In this document: positions 25,101-39,500 of the stretch, piece by piece
Layout of the letters: each line of letters starts with the position of its first letter
Numbering within the stretch: the first letter of the stretch is position 1
Assembly: GCA_948470475.1 (NCBI GenBank)
Contig: OX419342.1
Location: 24,057,077 to 24,121,076, forward strand
DNA length: 64,000 nucleotides
Direction of reading: 5' to 3'
DNA from: Galaxea fascicularis
Lineage: Eukaryota > Cnidaria > Anthozoa > Scleractinia > Euphylliidae
Notes under the pieces: model-generated
Told to the model about the DNA's origin: nothing
The model's database searches: none
Seen by the model: only the letters and a program-made list of their open reading frames with translations
Program-made: the position numbers and the translations under genes

Positions 25101-27516
25101 TCAAAACCATTTAACAAAATAAAGACAAGAATCAAAGAGACAAAAGAAGATGGATATTCAAACAGTCTCGCAAAGATTCAGGTCTGTGCGATGTTTCGTG
25201 CGGGAGATATTCGAAGAAATGTTCTACTTAAATTTTAAGGCTTTTGTATGGGGGCGCCATGTTTGTGTCCCTCTGAGGGACACAAATATGGCGGCGGGAA
25301 GCTAACAAAAACATATGTCATCGAGTTTTGCTATAAAAAGCCCATAGTCGTCCTCTGAGGGCTCATAAACATCTACATGAGTACTTATTCTCATTCAAGG
25401 ACTGTTTAGTTTGCGAAATCTCAGCGGCTAAGTCTTTTTTTAACCTACGTGACAGCATTCTCGGCCGCCAGTTTAATATCTTGTCACGCAAAAGCTTAGA
25501 AATTCAACCTTGCTTTATCACAAGACGAAAAAAACAATCAAACTGAAAAATTGTGAAAAGATAAGTCTTCAGCTGTTCTAATTACTAGCTAAACTAAAAT
25601 CTCAAAAGGATAGATAATTCCTTATTTTTAATTTTGATGACGTCATGTGAAAACCGAGAATAAAGCGCTCAAATTTTCAATGGTTCTCGTGTAACATAAC
25701 ACCGCATGAGATGAAAGGTCACGTTCCAACTCGCACAGCCGTGACGCCTTAATGAATAAATAGATAATCAATTCTTCGCTTTCTCTAAACGTGAGCTTGG
25801 GACTGCCTGTGGTGTAACGCCAGAAAGTAGAACAGAGCGTCTTCACTCACGTGACTAGCGGCCAAATTGGTTGAATGAAACAAAAGGAATTTTTTGCATA
25901 AAAATAGAGTTCAATTCCCATCTAGGGTTAGCCTGGTACACCAATATGGCTGCTATTCCTTTCTTTTGGTACACCAATATGGCCGCCGTGACCTCATGTG
26001 GAAACGCTCTATAAATATACTGGCCGTTGATATGATTGGTCAACGAAGTCGTGTTGTTATCGGTCAACTGTCAGCCTAGTTGTCATCGGCTGTGAAGTCT
26101 CGTACGTGCGTTTACTCTTTTGGTATTTGGTAATGTGACAATTACTGTGGGCGTGAAATTCTTGATATACAAGACTTCAAGAAAAGCTGTAATTGGAAGC
26201 AATTAGCTCATAGCTGTTGTGAACTGCATTAAAAATATGGACTTTGAGACTAACACAAGGCGATGGATGGTCGTTGAAACAATTGCTCGATTGTCTGTGA
26301 CGTCATGTCGGCTATGTTGGTGGTCAAGAACAATTGTCTTTCTCTCCGCTGGCAACTGAACTTTATTTTTAAGCAAATTCTGCAAAACAAATTGTATTGT
26401 TTTGACCATCAACATGGCCGCCTTGTCACGTGAATGAAATCAAGCAATCAGGTAGTCCATGCAAGCTGACAAGTTCATTAAATTCATTGCAATTAATCAA
26501 CAAAATGATGATGCCAGGGTTGTTCAGGCCTGGTGGCATGCTCACGGAGCCTGAAAGCTAGGAAGCGATCAGTTTTGCGGCTGTTCCAACTGCGAAAGTT
26601 TGGTGGTCGGTCATAACGTATTATAAACTTCACCTTTTTGCCAAGTAATCTATTAAGTTTCTTAATACATTTGTTAGCTAACACTTCACCTGTTCTGCCA
26701 ACGAAAGGTAATTTAAGCCAGATTGTTCTAACATTATTGTATTTTATCTGTTTACGACTGTTGATGTTATTCTTAAGACGGTTGACAATAGATCGACGAA
26801 CTCTCTTAGGAAAACCGTTCCATGACATGAAATTATCAATTATTTTAACTTAATTCTGAGATAGCTTGAAATTGCTGCCAATTTTGTAAGCCTCTAGAGA
26901 ATTAGAACTGTTTCTCTGATTACATTCTTGTCATGTTATATTGCGTAATTGTGACACCCTTATGATATTTAAGTTTGCCTTCCTGTGAAAGTTTATCAAC
27001 ATAACTACGGCTCTGCAATGGAGCCGAAATATTGTAACTTTAATCATCTTGTAATGAACCAAAACTTGGTTAATACAATGATTTCGATTCTTGGCCTTTC
27101 CTTCTTCATTCTGTGAGAGCTTGAACCATGCAACACAGGCTTATAATTATGGTATTTATTCAGTGGCAAGAAAGAAGAGTGTTGCGACTAACTTTCTGAA
27201 CATTTGTCTGTAGATCCATTCCTATTTCAGCAACGTAGGAGGATATTTATTCAACCGGGTGCTGAAATTGAGGTAAATAAGATCTGTTATTTTATTTTTT
27301 CTGCTTTCAATATTACAATAGTATGCATGCACATATGTTTCCAGCGTGATTAATTTTGCACCCGTCCGACTTGTTTATATGGCACTCTGACTGAGGGAAC
27401 GTATACGTGAACGAATGTCTTTTGTATAGGTAATCGCTTGGGGTCGAGTAAAATTAAGGATTAATATCGCTTGTGTTTTCAGAAGTTGCTGAAATTGCCG
27501 GAGTCGCGCAGCAACG

Positions 27517-27552
<36 letters not shown>

Positions 27553-30500
27553 GAGGACCCATTACAAAATTGCTGAATTTCTGAATGCGCGCTCTTGAGT
27601 AATCAGTCAAGAATCAATCACTACATACACACGAATGAGCAGAATGAAATTTTGTCCGCTATTTTATTAGTATAGGTAATTGTAAGGGGCCAAGTAAAAT
27701 CAAAGATTAATATCACGTATGTTTTCAGAAGTTGCTAAAATTGCCTGAGTCGCACGTCCTTGACATGTTAAATCATTTTATTTTCAACCACACAATTATC
27801 CCGCTTCGCCGGGCGCCACCCAAGTCGATCCAAGTTTTGAAGTTTTTATGGAAAAATGTTTTTGCTCTTCCTCTTATCACTGAAAAATTACCTTCCGGAG
27901 TGTTCTTTAAAGCTGGCTGCTGATCTTTATGCCTTTTTTAGCGAATGCAACGGGAATTGAAAGACAAACTTCGCTGAAGATAGTTGTTTTGCTCAAAATC
28001 AAGAAACCAACTGAATGTGAAAGCGGTGGAACAGAGAATTAACTCTGGAGTGTAAATTAAAGTGCTAATAGAAACCCATGAAAGCGGTGCGTTCAGCCAA
28101 TCAGGAGCAAGTATTATTGGTGCTCGACCAATCAGGAGCGAGTAATTTTGCCCTCTTCAGAAGCAAAAACTAAGGAAAAATGCCCTCTACATTGACTAAT
28201 CAGCATTCAGTAATTTTACCCCCTATGTTTGTTATCACAAAGCACTGCTGTTCGTCTCTAGTCTGATAACATGAACTTTAAAATGATTGGGTGATCATAT
28301 GTTGGCAAAAAATAACTAAAAGATTTGCCTTATAACAAATCATGTATTCTGACAGAAATAACGAAAGCGAATTAATATGCAAGGCAGCTGAGCACGTTGT
28401 AATGTCTACTATTACTTTTGAATAGTTTCCTTTGTGTTAAAGTCCCTCTTGCATTTGCCCCTTTTACAGCCTATGCTGGCACTCATAAATCTTTGTTTGT
28501 TTGCTTATTTTTAACTGTCATGATTTGTTCCTTCTTAGTCCTCAGCGATCCGCTAAGATATCTACGTTTGTCACTGCTGAGGTAGCAATGTACTGCATAG
28601 AGTCAAGTGTACATCTTCTCACAGCAAAACTCAAGGCGCTCACACAGACGTCGAATCTATTCGAGTCGGATTACTTTAAACTCAAGTACCCACGTAAGTA
28701 ACTTGAATGGCCGTGCCAGGCTAAAAGCAAAGGAAAATGAAAAACAAAGGTGTCTAACACTACTAAGCGATTTTAATTGTTCTCTCTTTAACACCTGTGG
28801 TAGACGGACAGATGTTGTTAATCCCGAGTTCGAGAGTGTTATGTGCCTGTATCTATTGATGTCCATGGCACCGAAACCTTTTGAGTTTAATAATTTAGAA
28901 CTAACTGATTTACTTTTTGCAGTTGCGTGTGACTGTACACCTCCTAAAGTTGACCTTCAGCTAAAGCGCTCTATTCCAGAGTCAGATATACTATACACGA
29001 CAAACCGGTCATTCATTTTAAGAACTACAGTAGCCAACAACTGCTCGATCTCAAACGTAACACAATATCAGTGGATGTTCTCTCGAGTTGATTCCGAGAC
29101 AAACTACTTCTCACCATTTATAATGTATGGAGTAACAGACAGAAGCCAAATGAAACTGGTACCAAGAATCATGGGCCCAGGTGATTTATATGTTTACTTG
29201 GAAGTGTCAATTTTGGGACTGTCTTGGGCGTCTGCGCATGATTATGGATTCGTGAGAATCCGCCATCCAGATTTGGTAGCAACGATTGTTGCACCTGCGA
29301 TCGTATCAAAGCAAGGCACGGCTGTCAAATTAGATGGTTCTCGGTCTTATGATCCAGAGTTCACATGGCTTCAATACACAAGATTAGAATTCAGTTGGCG
29401 TTGTCAAAGACAATGCAGAGGGAATCCGTCGGATAATTTGCCTGTTGATAGAGCTTCAGTGGGGCCTTGCTTTGGAATTGCAAATAGCACAGATTATGTT
29501 TTATCCAATCAAAGAGTTTTCACCATTGACGTCGTCTTCTTGAAGTCCAGTTGTACGTATTTTTTTCGCCTGACAGTGGCAAAGGACAGCAGAATAACAC
29601 ATGCAGATCATGCACTCGAAGTCACCCCAGGAGTTGCATTTTCCATTCGGTACGTCTGTCTTTGTTTCGCCACCCCAACCCCTCTTCAAAGCAAAAGTAA
29701 AGAAAGGAAAGATTAAGACGCAAGCAAAGAAGTAAGAACGAAAGAAACACAAATAAGCATTCCCGTACGATGCAGGGAATTGGATTGATTTTCATTTGAG
29801 GGTCGTTAAAACCAAGACCAATGCAGTTACTAACTGTGGCCTATTATAAAGAACGCAAAAACTACAATGAATCAATCACAATTCGAAGCAGTTACATGGA
29901 ACTGCGTCCTAAGCGCGGGAAATGCGTGCAAATAAGTCACGTGTGGTTTTGATTTTGTTTCTCGTTGCTTGAAAAAGTAGCCCGAGTTTTGCTGACGAAG
30001 CAAGCAGCAAAATGACGCCGGCAAATGAAAATTAGCGAGAACTCCCTTCCACACTCAATTGAAAACCGTTCCATATAGTAGTTTTGCTTGATTTTGACGC
30101 CAGAGCCGGTAGGTGAGAAATTTCTGTAAGGTGGTGGCTAAGTCCCTTTTGATAGTTTTTTAATTTGCTTTATTTAACCATTCAGATGCATCAATAATTG
30201 CCAGAAGAAAATAAGTCCTCAACGGCTTCTAACACTTCAGGTGTTTTGCGGGAGTTTGCCTTGTACGTCTTTTGGGACATTTTCATGGACGTTTCTCATT
30301 CATTCGATCACCGGCGAAGGGAAATCAGTGTGGACGGAACTAAAAAACACCACAGGATTGGTTAGTACTAGTGTTAACACAACACGGTTTAATGTACCAA
30401 GGGTCGACGCACTTACTTCAGTCGAGGACATGCAGAAATTTCAAATCAAGGTTCAAGCCACTGATTATAGTGGACGCCAGCAAGAACAAAAGTTTTACAC

Positions 30501-33500
30501 AATTGTCGTGAACGCGCCTCCAAAACACGAGCAGAGTGAACATACTGGTTGTGTGGTGTGGCCAAGAGAAGGCAGTGCCATCATAACAGACTTTCACATA
30601 AGTTGCTTAGGGTGGTATGACAAAGATACCCCTCTTCGTTATGCTTTTAAGTACACATTCAGTTCCAGCACCGTTATTATTCAAGACGGAGATGTTGGTA
30701 ACGTGACGACTAAACTCCCCGTGGGAGATCCTGCAATGGGATACGAGCGTACGTTAGTCTTGCAGATCATTGATTCTTTTGGAGAATTTACAACTGTTTT
30801 TCTCAAAACGAAGGTAAGTAATGCAAAGTTTGACTGATGTTTGATGACCAAAAAAACATTATAGATGGTAGCAACGATCATACGGAAACGCGATGGGTAA
30901 CGATCGAGATATGAAATTCACTAAGGACATTTGTTTGTCTTGTTTTCATGCCATCTTTTATAATTGTTTAGCGTTTGCAGTGGAATCGTTTGGGGTCGTT
31001 TGTGATAATATTAAGACCATCGATCATTATTTGGTTTATTTGGCTGGTTTATTCATTTGTTTACCGTCTTCAGTTTATTCTCTTGAAATGGCCGCTAGTG
31101 ATGTATCAAGACAACAACACTAACATTTTTGAAAGGGACCAGAAGACTAAATGTACTTTGTGAACAGCATTCCGTCCATGAAATGTGATTTCATATTCTT
31201 CATCCTTGCTTGTTTTTAGGTAAGACCACCCCCAGCATCTGAAGCGCTGTTGAATCTAATCAAGGAGGCACAAAATGAAATGAAGCTCCTCGTCCAGGGA
31301 AATAACGTTGATAAAGCCGCCGATATGGCCATAACCATTCTATCCGTTGTCGATAACAATGATCAGCTGAAACGAGATGAAGCGGTAAGATCCATGATGC
31401 CCCGATTTGAAGGACATAAACAAAACAAAACAAAACAACAGCAGTGTCTTCCACTTTTGCTTGGAGTGGCATGTGTCGAAATCAGTCAAGGTGCGACTTT
31501 CCCCAATACTGGTCTGACGGGTGCAGTTTTCCTTGTAGAATCAATCAAGTGTCTCGTCTTGTACAATGTTACTGGGCATCCCACCCACAAGTCGGGGACA
31601 CTGTAGATTGTGTGTCTGAGGCAGGCCACAACACCTGAAACTACGCTCCTTACTCTTTTCGATCCGTCTGTGGGTTCTTTTACATGCTTCTTCTATTTTT
31701 TCGTGTGGAAGTGGAGAAGATAAGGCCAAGGGCTTAACGTCACTGCCCAATGATGCGATCGTCTGATCTGAAGCAGATGTGGAGGCACAGCCAGCATTAT
31801 TTTATCAGTTATTTTAAGACCCTAGGTTTTCGTCCTGACTGATCCAACCGGGTTTTATTTATTTATCATGTAATCTCCTTCACCTCTCATGACGTTTAAA
31901 ATGATTATCAGTGAACCTATAACGAAGAATAGTTAACTCTTACTACTAGCAGTGGTATTCGTAACGGCAGTTATGGTATAAAGAAGCCGAATGGGTTCAT
32001 TTTGTGGCCGGGTACCCCGAGTGCGAAACTAACTTCATCTTAAGTTTCTTCGAATGCTGAAATTATTTTCAACTAAAATCGCCAGTCTCGCACTGAGTCC
32101 TCGAGATAAACTGGAAATGAGTGACAAAAACTGGCCGTTCCTTAAGTTTCGCTAAATCTCACACAAGTGAACCTCCCATCTAGGGCATTATGTTAAGACA
32201 AACAAAACAGAAATATGTAATTACTTAAGAACTTGCTTTCTCTGTTTCCGTTTTTAGTTCAAAGACTCCGTCTTAGACATCATGTCTGGAGTTGAGGTAA
32301 ATCGATTGAACCTTGTGACAAAGGTGGCGGTTATAACAGCTTATTCCACCAAGCGAATAGATCACGCTCTACCTCAGTCTGCACAGGTTTGTCCTTGAGC
32401 CTTTAGCTTATTGACTTATTTTTGTTGCAATTTGTCATTACTACCGTTGTTGCTCACTGTTCAGTATAATTTCGATGGTGTGTTTCCCTTCCCAAGAGAA
32501 CACTTTTAAATTCACTTATACACTTCAAGTAGATGCCGAACAAGGTTTAGTCCTCCGCCCATGCATTGACAAATAAATCGAAAATAATTTTTTGCTAAGA
32601 GATTCTTCATATACATGGGTTTTGATCATTCCACTGGAACAACGAAGACAACTGATATTGCAGTAATCTTCGATCCACGCTTCCTTCCCCCTTTAAACCC
32701 TAAGAGTGACCAGCATCTAATATCTCCTTAAACTTGTAATATCAACGCTTTGTAAGGGAGAATGTATGGTCACTAGAAGTAAGGACAGGGTCACACAAGA
32801 TGAACTTGCTTGATCTTTTAACAACTTCTCCCTACAGACAAAAAATGAGAACTCCCGATAATTTTTTTATATAGCTGTGGCTCAATAAGCTATAACTCTG
32901 AACTACTCCACTCTTTGTGGTCTTCTCTTATTCTCGGATTATGTGGCCATTGATGGCTTAATTTCGTGAGACTAGTACTCTTGATATTTATTTTCTATAT
33001 ACTTTATTGCCATTAATACTTTATTTTATTTTTTTCCTTAAAGAAAAATGCACTTACTCTATTGAGGAAATCGACCACATTCTTAGCAAAGATGAAAAAC
33101 GATACTGGTGAGGAGCTAGAAGTTAGTGACCAAATCAACATGAACATACTCACCGGTATTGGAAACGTAATGATGGCATCGTCAAAACAGGCGGACATTG
33201 ATACACCTGGCAATTTCGATAAAAACAAGGTAATTACGTTACATTTTAAGTTTGATTCGTTCCCATGTCACTCTTAAGGGGAAGGTGCTTTGGTGGCAAT
33301 TGACTAGCGCATCCCAAGCCACATGAGTTCAATGGTACACAAATAACACCTGGACAACGATCTGAAGCTGAAGAGGAAACGTAATGTCTTCGGCAAAGCT
33401 GCAATACCCACCATCATCATCGTCATCACCACCACCTCAACCACCACCATGTCATCTCAACAGAAAAGAAATTGCCTTCAAGTAGAAACTGAGGTCAAAC

Positions 33501-36500
33501 AAGGAAGGCTGTCATTAATTTTTGGAATAACCTTCAGTGGGGTTACGTTGAACATAAAGGCTGCCACTTACAACGTCCAGTCTGACAAACAAAGAATAGC
33601 TCGATGCTGACTTCACTGGGTTTGCAGCTAAGGGAGTGATTTCTCAAAAATTTAAGCATAATAATTTTTTGTTACTATCGTTTACATTTACAGAGTAAAG
33701 CCATCACCAAAGAATGCGTGGAACTTGTAACAGTAATGAAAGATGAAGTTGTTACTCCGGAAGGCATATGTGAAAATCCGATAGTGATATCTACCCCTTA
33801 CATAAACTTAACAGCCTGTGTCGAGAAGGCCAATGACATGAAAGTTCAAAAGCTGTTGAAAGGAGAAAATGGAGTCAAGTTACCTGATCCGAGCGCTCTT
33901 TTTCCAGGAGTGGAGCTTGATGACAACACTGTTATTGATGTCAAGGTAGGAGGCGGTGGATTTCAAAGCCCCTGCTGTACCCCTTCTGGATTATGGTTGG
34001 TTTTTGTATTTAGCACGATGGCTGGTGGGGTCGAGCAAGTACATCAAACAGACATAACCTGATACGAATTCCAACTGGCCGGAGGCGATCCGGTTGGCAA
34101 TTTACAAGGATGACCGGGACTACCAGAGACTGGCCAGAGCGGGATTTAAACTCGCCGGGGTGACCGCATTTAAGTTCAGCGTCCTACTCCACTCGGTCAT
34201 CCTGCCCCCCTGCAATGCAATAAGTCAGGCGATAGTATAATTTCTTGATTGTTTCTCTTTGTTTATTCGCTCTTCAGAAATCTTTCTCGCAGTTTCATGT
34301 TTTGGTTTAACATCACTTAACTTACATGAATGACAATATTAGAAACAATGGCTCGCTAGCAAGTTTCAAACATAATGTTTTTAAATCCTTTTTAACTGAG
34401 CAAAGGGCTGCGATGCTCCTTAGACTGTAATTGCATATATGTTTTATTCTACTTATCTTATTTTTAAGTTATTAGTTGTAGAATTTATATTTATTGTTTT
34501 TGAGGGCCACAGAGTCATCAGTGTCTTAGGACTACTGTTAAGTGTTTTACCCTCTTTAAATAAAGCCTTTTATTAGACTTCAACTGGGTATGCTTTCTTT
34601 TTGCCCACGTCTCAGTATTGGGTTTGATATTTCACAGTAAAAATTATGTGTTTCATGCAAACTGGTTCTCGCATGCTTGTTGCTCAAAGTCCCACCTGGC
34701 TTTCTTTTATCTTCAGCTTGTCTCGTTTAAAGTCAATCCATACACGTGGCACCCGAAATCCAGAATTATTACATCATCTGTTTTGGACGTCACATTAAAG
34801 AATGTTACCTCTGGTAAACCACTTCGTGTAGAAGGACTCAAAAAACCGGTGGAATTATTCATCAAAAACTGGGAAAGAGAAAAAGAGCAAGAGCAAAGAC
34901 AAGAACAGCAGGAGAAATCACAGAAAGAGTACTTCATCAAACCAAGTCCCCCAAAATCAACAAGAAATATGAGGTTTCATAAAATTTACCTATCCTTCAT
35001 CGATTTGGACTCGAGCATCAAGATCGTACCATCAAATAACGAAAAACTCGAAATTTACATTCGAAACAAAATTCGCCCGACGCCTGCCGATAACGACTTT
35101 CAAACTATTGTCCCAAACTTTTCCGCCTGTTTAAACTATACGCAGAAGGATGGATTTTTTAACTGCTCCTCGGATCCTTACCTATTTACCATATCGCCAA
35201 AAATAACAGGACATACCGGGACGCACTTCTTGGGGATTCGATATCTTCCTACGACTCCCGAGAACAGTGATAGTAGACGTACCAAGCGATCTTGTCGGGG
35301 TGTCAGCAGTAGTCGCCACAAACGGTCATGCGTCGAGGTTAAAGATCCGCCTGTTGTGAGAACACTTGCAACCTCAGAGTATCGTAACGGTACAGACGTA
35401 AAATATGAACTAAAGGTTACCATGGGAGCTTGTATGTATTGGTCAGATGAAGACAATGAGTGGACGAACAAAGGATGTAAGGTATTGACCGCTAATGGGT
35501 GCTATAAAAATGCTATGTAAATATGTGCGGCTTTAATGAATAAAGGGATCCGATTGAGTCATTTTGGTCCCCAATTAATGCGAAATATTTGAACAATTTT
35601 TGTCGTAAATTGGTTGTTTGGCCAATTAGCAAGGTGGCGAGTCTTCTCTTATAGTTATTGCAACAGGTAACAGTGATATGTTACTGTTGTAGTTCGGTCA
35701 GGTTTTGTCAGTTTCGGTCTGTTTATGGGGGTAGATCGGGGAGCAGGGTTGGCGCAGTGGTGAGAGTGGAGAGAACCTCCCTGAAAACCACTTCGCTGTG
35801 AGTGGAGCTTCCTGGGTAAATATCATTGATTGATTGATCTTTAATTAAAAACTGTGTTATTTTTAGATTGGCGGTGAATCAAAAGTCAGCAAAATTCACT
35901 GCTTCTGCAATCATCTCTCAGCATTTGGTGGAGACTTCTTTGTAGCGCCAAATCCAATCGACCCTGATAAGGTGTTCGCCGAATTTGGGCGGCTTGGTGA
36001 AAGTGGCAACTATGTAGTTTTGTCCTTTGTTTGCTTGGTTTTCGGACTGTATTCCATTAGCCTCGTTCTTGCCCGCAGAGCTGACAGGAAAGATGACTAC
36101 AAGGTAACTAACAGGCTAACTTTGCAGTGCTTTCAGATCCCCTTTCATAGGAACGTTTGAGTACATCTGGCCGGGAGTGTTTCAGTCTCACGTTGGCACT
36201 TAAAAAATGAGGAATTTTAGCGGATGGGCGGGAGGGGGGGGGGCACATGCGCACAGCAAAGCATGCGCAGTAGACTACTAATCTAGCGTGCCGAACTTGA
36301 AATCGGTCGAAAAAAGTTGAATATTTCTTCCTGGGATTGACATCAGCTCAGGTAAGGCGCCTTTGCTTTTTTATCCACGATTTAGCTGGATCCGAGAAAA
36401 GTGAGAATTTAGAGGAAGAAAAAGACCAAAATTGTCTTCAGCTGAATATTGATTGAATCTATGGCTATTTTGCATAAATTTGCAATACTCCTCTTTGAGG

Positions 36501-39500
36501 ATTAGCATTGTAGTCTTAGGTAAGGCCTCTTTTGATTTTGGTCTTTTAGGTTGCGCCAAATGTGCATCTAATGCCGGGGGGAGACGGGGTCCACACACAC
36601 ACATATGATATCTCTATCCAAACAGGGATCTGGCGAGGCTGCGGAACAACGGCTAATGTGACAATAGTCTTGTTTGGCGATAATGGTCGCAGCCTTCCTA
36701 TTCTGCTGACACAAAGACACCTAAACAAGATTTTTTTTGCTCGAGGAAGCGTTAACACGTTTACTATTCATCTGACGGAGTCTCTAGGCTCGCTCTTCAA
36801 AATCCAAATATGGCACGACAACTCGGGTAAAAGCCCCGCGTGGTTCTTCCACCAGGTGTTAGTAACTTGCAATGCAACTGGTGAAAAGTGGTATTTTCTT
36901 GGCAACCGGTGGCTTGCTCTCGAAAAAGGAGACGGTGAAATTAAAGCAGAAATTTCTTCCGCTGGAAAAAAGGAGTCTTTGGCCTTTAGAAACTTGTTTC
37001 ACTTCCGAGGTGCAAAAACTCTGGGAGAGAAACATTTGTGGTTGTCACTTTTTACCAAAGCCCCTCACAATACCTTTACGCGATGCCAACGCCTCTCTTG
37101 TTGCTTGTCTATTTTGTTTGCTGCAATGGTTACCAACGCTATGTTTTACAAACAGGGAATTCAGCCCGAAGGCACGTTTAAAATTGGTCCCATCCAACTA
37201 TCTTGGACTCAAGTTAAAATTGGCCTTCAAAGCGGGTTAGTATCTATTCCCGTCAATGTCCTTGTTGTGGCAATATTTAGAAACATAAAACCGTTGCCCT
37301 CAAAAGAAAACAACAATAAGTATGACCCTGAAGATGAAGATACAAATCTAGCGGGATGTTTTCCACATTTCTGCGTTTACATTGGCTGGGTACTCTGCAT
37401 CACGGCTTCGTTGGTGGCAGCTGCTTTCGTTGTTTTCTACAGCCTCATGTGGGGCACGAAGGTAGCAAATCAGTGGCTTGCGTCAGTATTGATCTCATTC
37501 TTCCAAGACGTAGTTGTTATTCAGCCCATTAAAGTAGCAGTCCTGGTATCGCTCCTGTCACTCATAGTAAAAAAGCCAGTCGAAAACGATGAAGTGTATG
37601 GACAAGGTCACTTGAGCCACACAATTGATAATGAATTCGCCCCAAATCCTCCAAGAGGGAAAGAATTGCACAAGGTGCGCTCTCGGGGAGTTCTCAAAAG
37701 CAGGCTTGTCACCGTACTCGTAGAGTTCATCGTATTCAGTTTGTTCCTGTTTCTTTTAATGGTGTCCTGTTATGGAAATCGTGACACCAGTAGATACCAG
37801 CTCACAGAGACAATCAGGGATGTCTTTCAAGGATTTGAAAAGGTTAGCTTTGTTTTTGCTGTATTTACCATTGAATTGAGCTTTGTCAGACTAAATTCCG
37901 TGTCTCTTCCTTGTTGCTCGATCGTAGGTGCATGGAGAAAACGGAGGAATGGAAAAGTGAAGACCAAAAAGAGCAATACGAGGGAATTTGAGAAACCGTT
38001 TTTCCTTTCTTCCAAAGGGAAAAATACCAACATGCCTCGTGTTCGTGCGTGATTACATTTGGCGATTGTTGATTACAAATCGAATGAAAGCAGTCTTTTA
38101 TAATAATTAGCGATCCACACACATTACCACAGACAACAGGTGTGTCAATTTTTAAGGCTGTGTTCTGGCATGGCTCTCTTTATTATCTACTTTTTTCCCA
38201 GCTGAAGGGTATGGTATGAAACATGGATCCATTTCGTACATAATTGTAGATCTGGTCTATGCCTTAATTTTAACCGAGAGAACTTGCTGTTCTTTATTTT
38301 ACAATGATTAATAACATAACTGATAACAATAGGTTTTAAAATGATCTGTTCTATTTGACAGGTAAACAGCATAGAGTCGTTCTGGAAGTGGACCCGAGAG
38401 AACCTCCTGCCAGGTCTTTATGATGTCACATGGTATAATGGCAGGCCATTTTCGTACCCGGAGGGTTTTATTACAAACAGAGAGTCTTTTATGGTGGGAA
38501 TGCCCAGGCTCAGACAGAAGAGATTACAAAGGGGTGAGAGTATCCTGTATTTCATATGCAGTTACAACCTTGTTCCAGGGCTTTTCTTTTACAAATTCAG
38601 AGGGGCGGAGAAAGCCCAAGGAACGAGTGTGAGTTGCACTGTCTTAATGCATTGTTATCCGAGCGAAGAATTAGCCGCCGGGCGAAAACAAGCTTAAAGT
38701 GCCTATGAAGTAAAAAAATTATCTTTGCTTATTTGAAAGGCCTTTACAAGTGAGTATGAATGGCACTTTCTTTTTTGAAAGATCGTCTTTCATTCCCGAG
38801 ATATTCAAGTTTTTGCTTAATAACTGATGACTTCACAAATGGTTTAAGCAAAAATATTAATCACAAACTCAAGAATATCTCTGGAAATATTTCACTGATG
38901 CCATTCAGACTTGGCGCCAGTAATGTACGTGAGGTTAGATATAAAAGGACACCCACTGCGCAGTTGCCATGGCAACAGTTCGACTTCCCAGTCTATTTAA
39001 GGAGGCTCGAAAGGGTTTTTAGCCGAGAGCGCGCGCGCGTAAACAACTCACGCCATACCTATAAAAAGTAAGAGTACGCGTGTGTCGCGCATGCTCAAAT
39101 GCTAATCTAGTCGACTCTAAATTTTTGAAGTTTCGTGACTTTACTCGCTTATATTTTCGCTTTCGCTCGGTAGATTTTTTCGATTTTTTCGGTAACAACT
39201 AAGATCAATTAACTGCGTTTATAGTCCGACTTTTAAAAAATTCTGTAGGTAGAGAAAAAATTAAGAAAGTAATAATCAAAAAGTAGTTTTATTCTTAATC
39301 TTCCCTACAGAATTTTTTTAAATTGAAATATTTTGAAGATCATTCCTGGTAACATATAATATAGAAGTTTGAGAAGATTTCACCGACCTGTTTTTTAAAT
39401 AAGATAAAAGATTTCGATTTTAGGGGCTCAACTGAATGCGTCATATGGTTGCCATGGTTACAGGTTTTCTAAAATTAATGTCATGTAATGAATCTATGAT

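Larger units (their letters stand above)
24123..28693 (+). other. Gene B exons 4-6: SEA-like module
   Basis: Exon 24123-24232 (110 nt) encodes FTLEYMNTSTDEYKEA. Exon 27214-27272 (59 nt) encodes GGYLFNRVLKL, and exon 28539-28693 encodes FVTAEVAMYC and the approach to REJ. Phases are 1, 0 and 2. The small 59-nt exon lies alone between two long introns and is credible because genes A and C have the same length and phase. Confidence 0.65.
31220..35481 (+). other. Gene B exons 9-13: helical linker and GAIN-like stalk
   Basis: Five phase-0 exons (165, 129, 186, 252 and 765 nt) match gene A exons 7-11 one to one. The first has ALLNLIKEAQNEMKLL, a helical start. The last has NPYTW, a Glu/Gln-rich insertion (EKEQEQRQEQQEK) absent from A and C, two basic sites (RTKR, RHKR), and a C-x-YW...W...GC close. 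Confidence 0.7.

Noticed and set aside
35745..35790. SINE A-box-like stretch GGCGCAGTGGTGAGAG
   Set aside because: It is suggestive of a tRNA-derived SINE head, but no B box follows at the expected distance, so it is too short to call.
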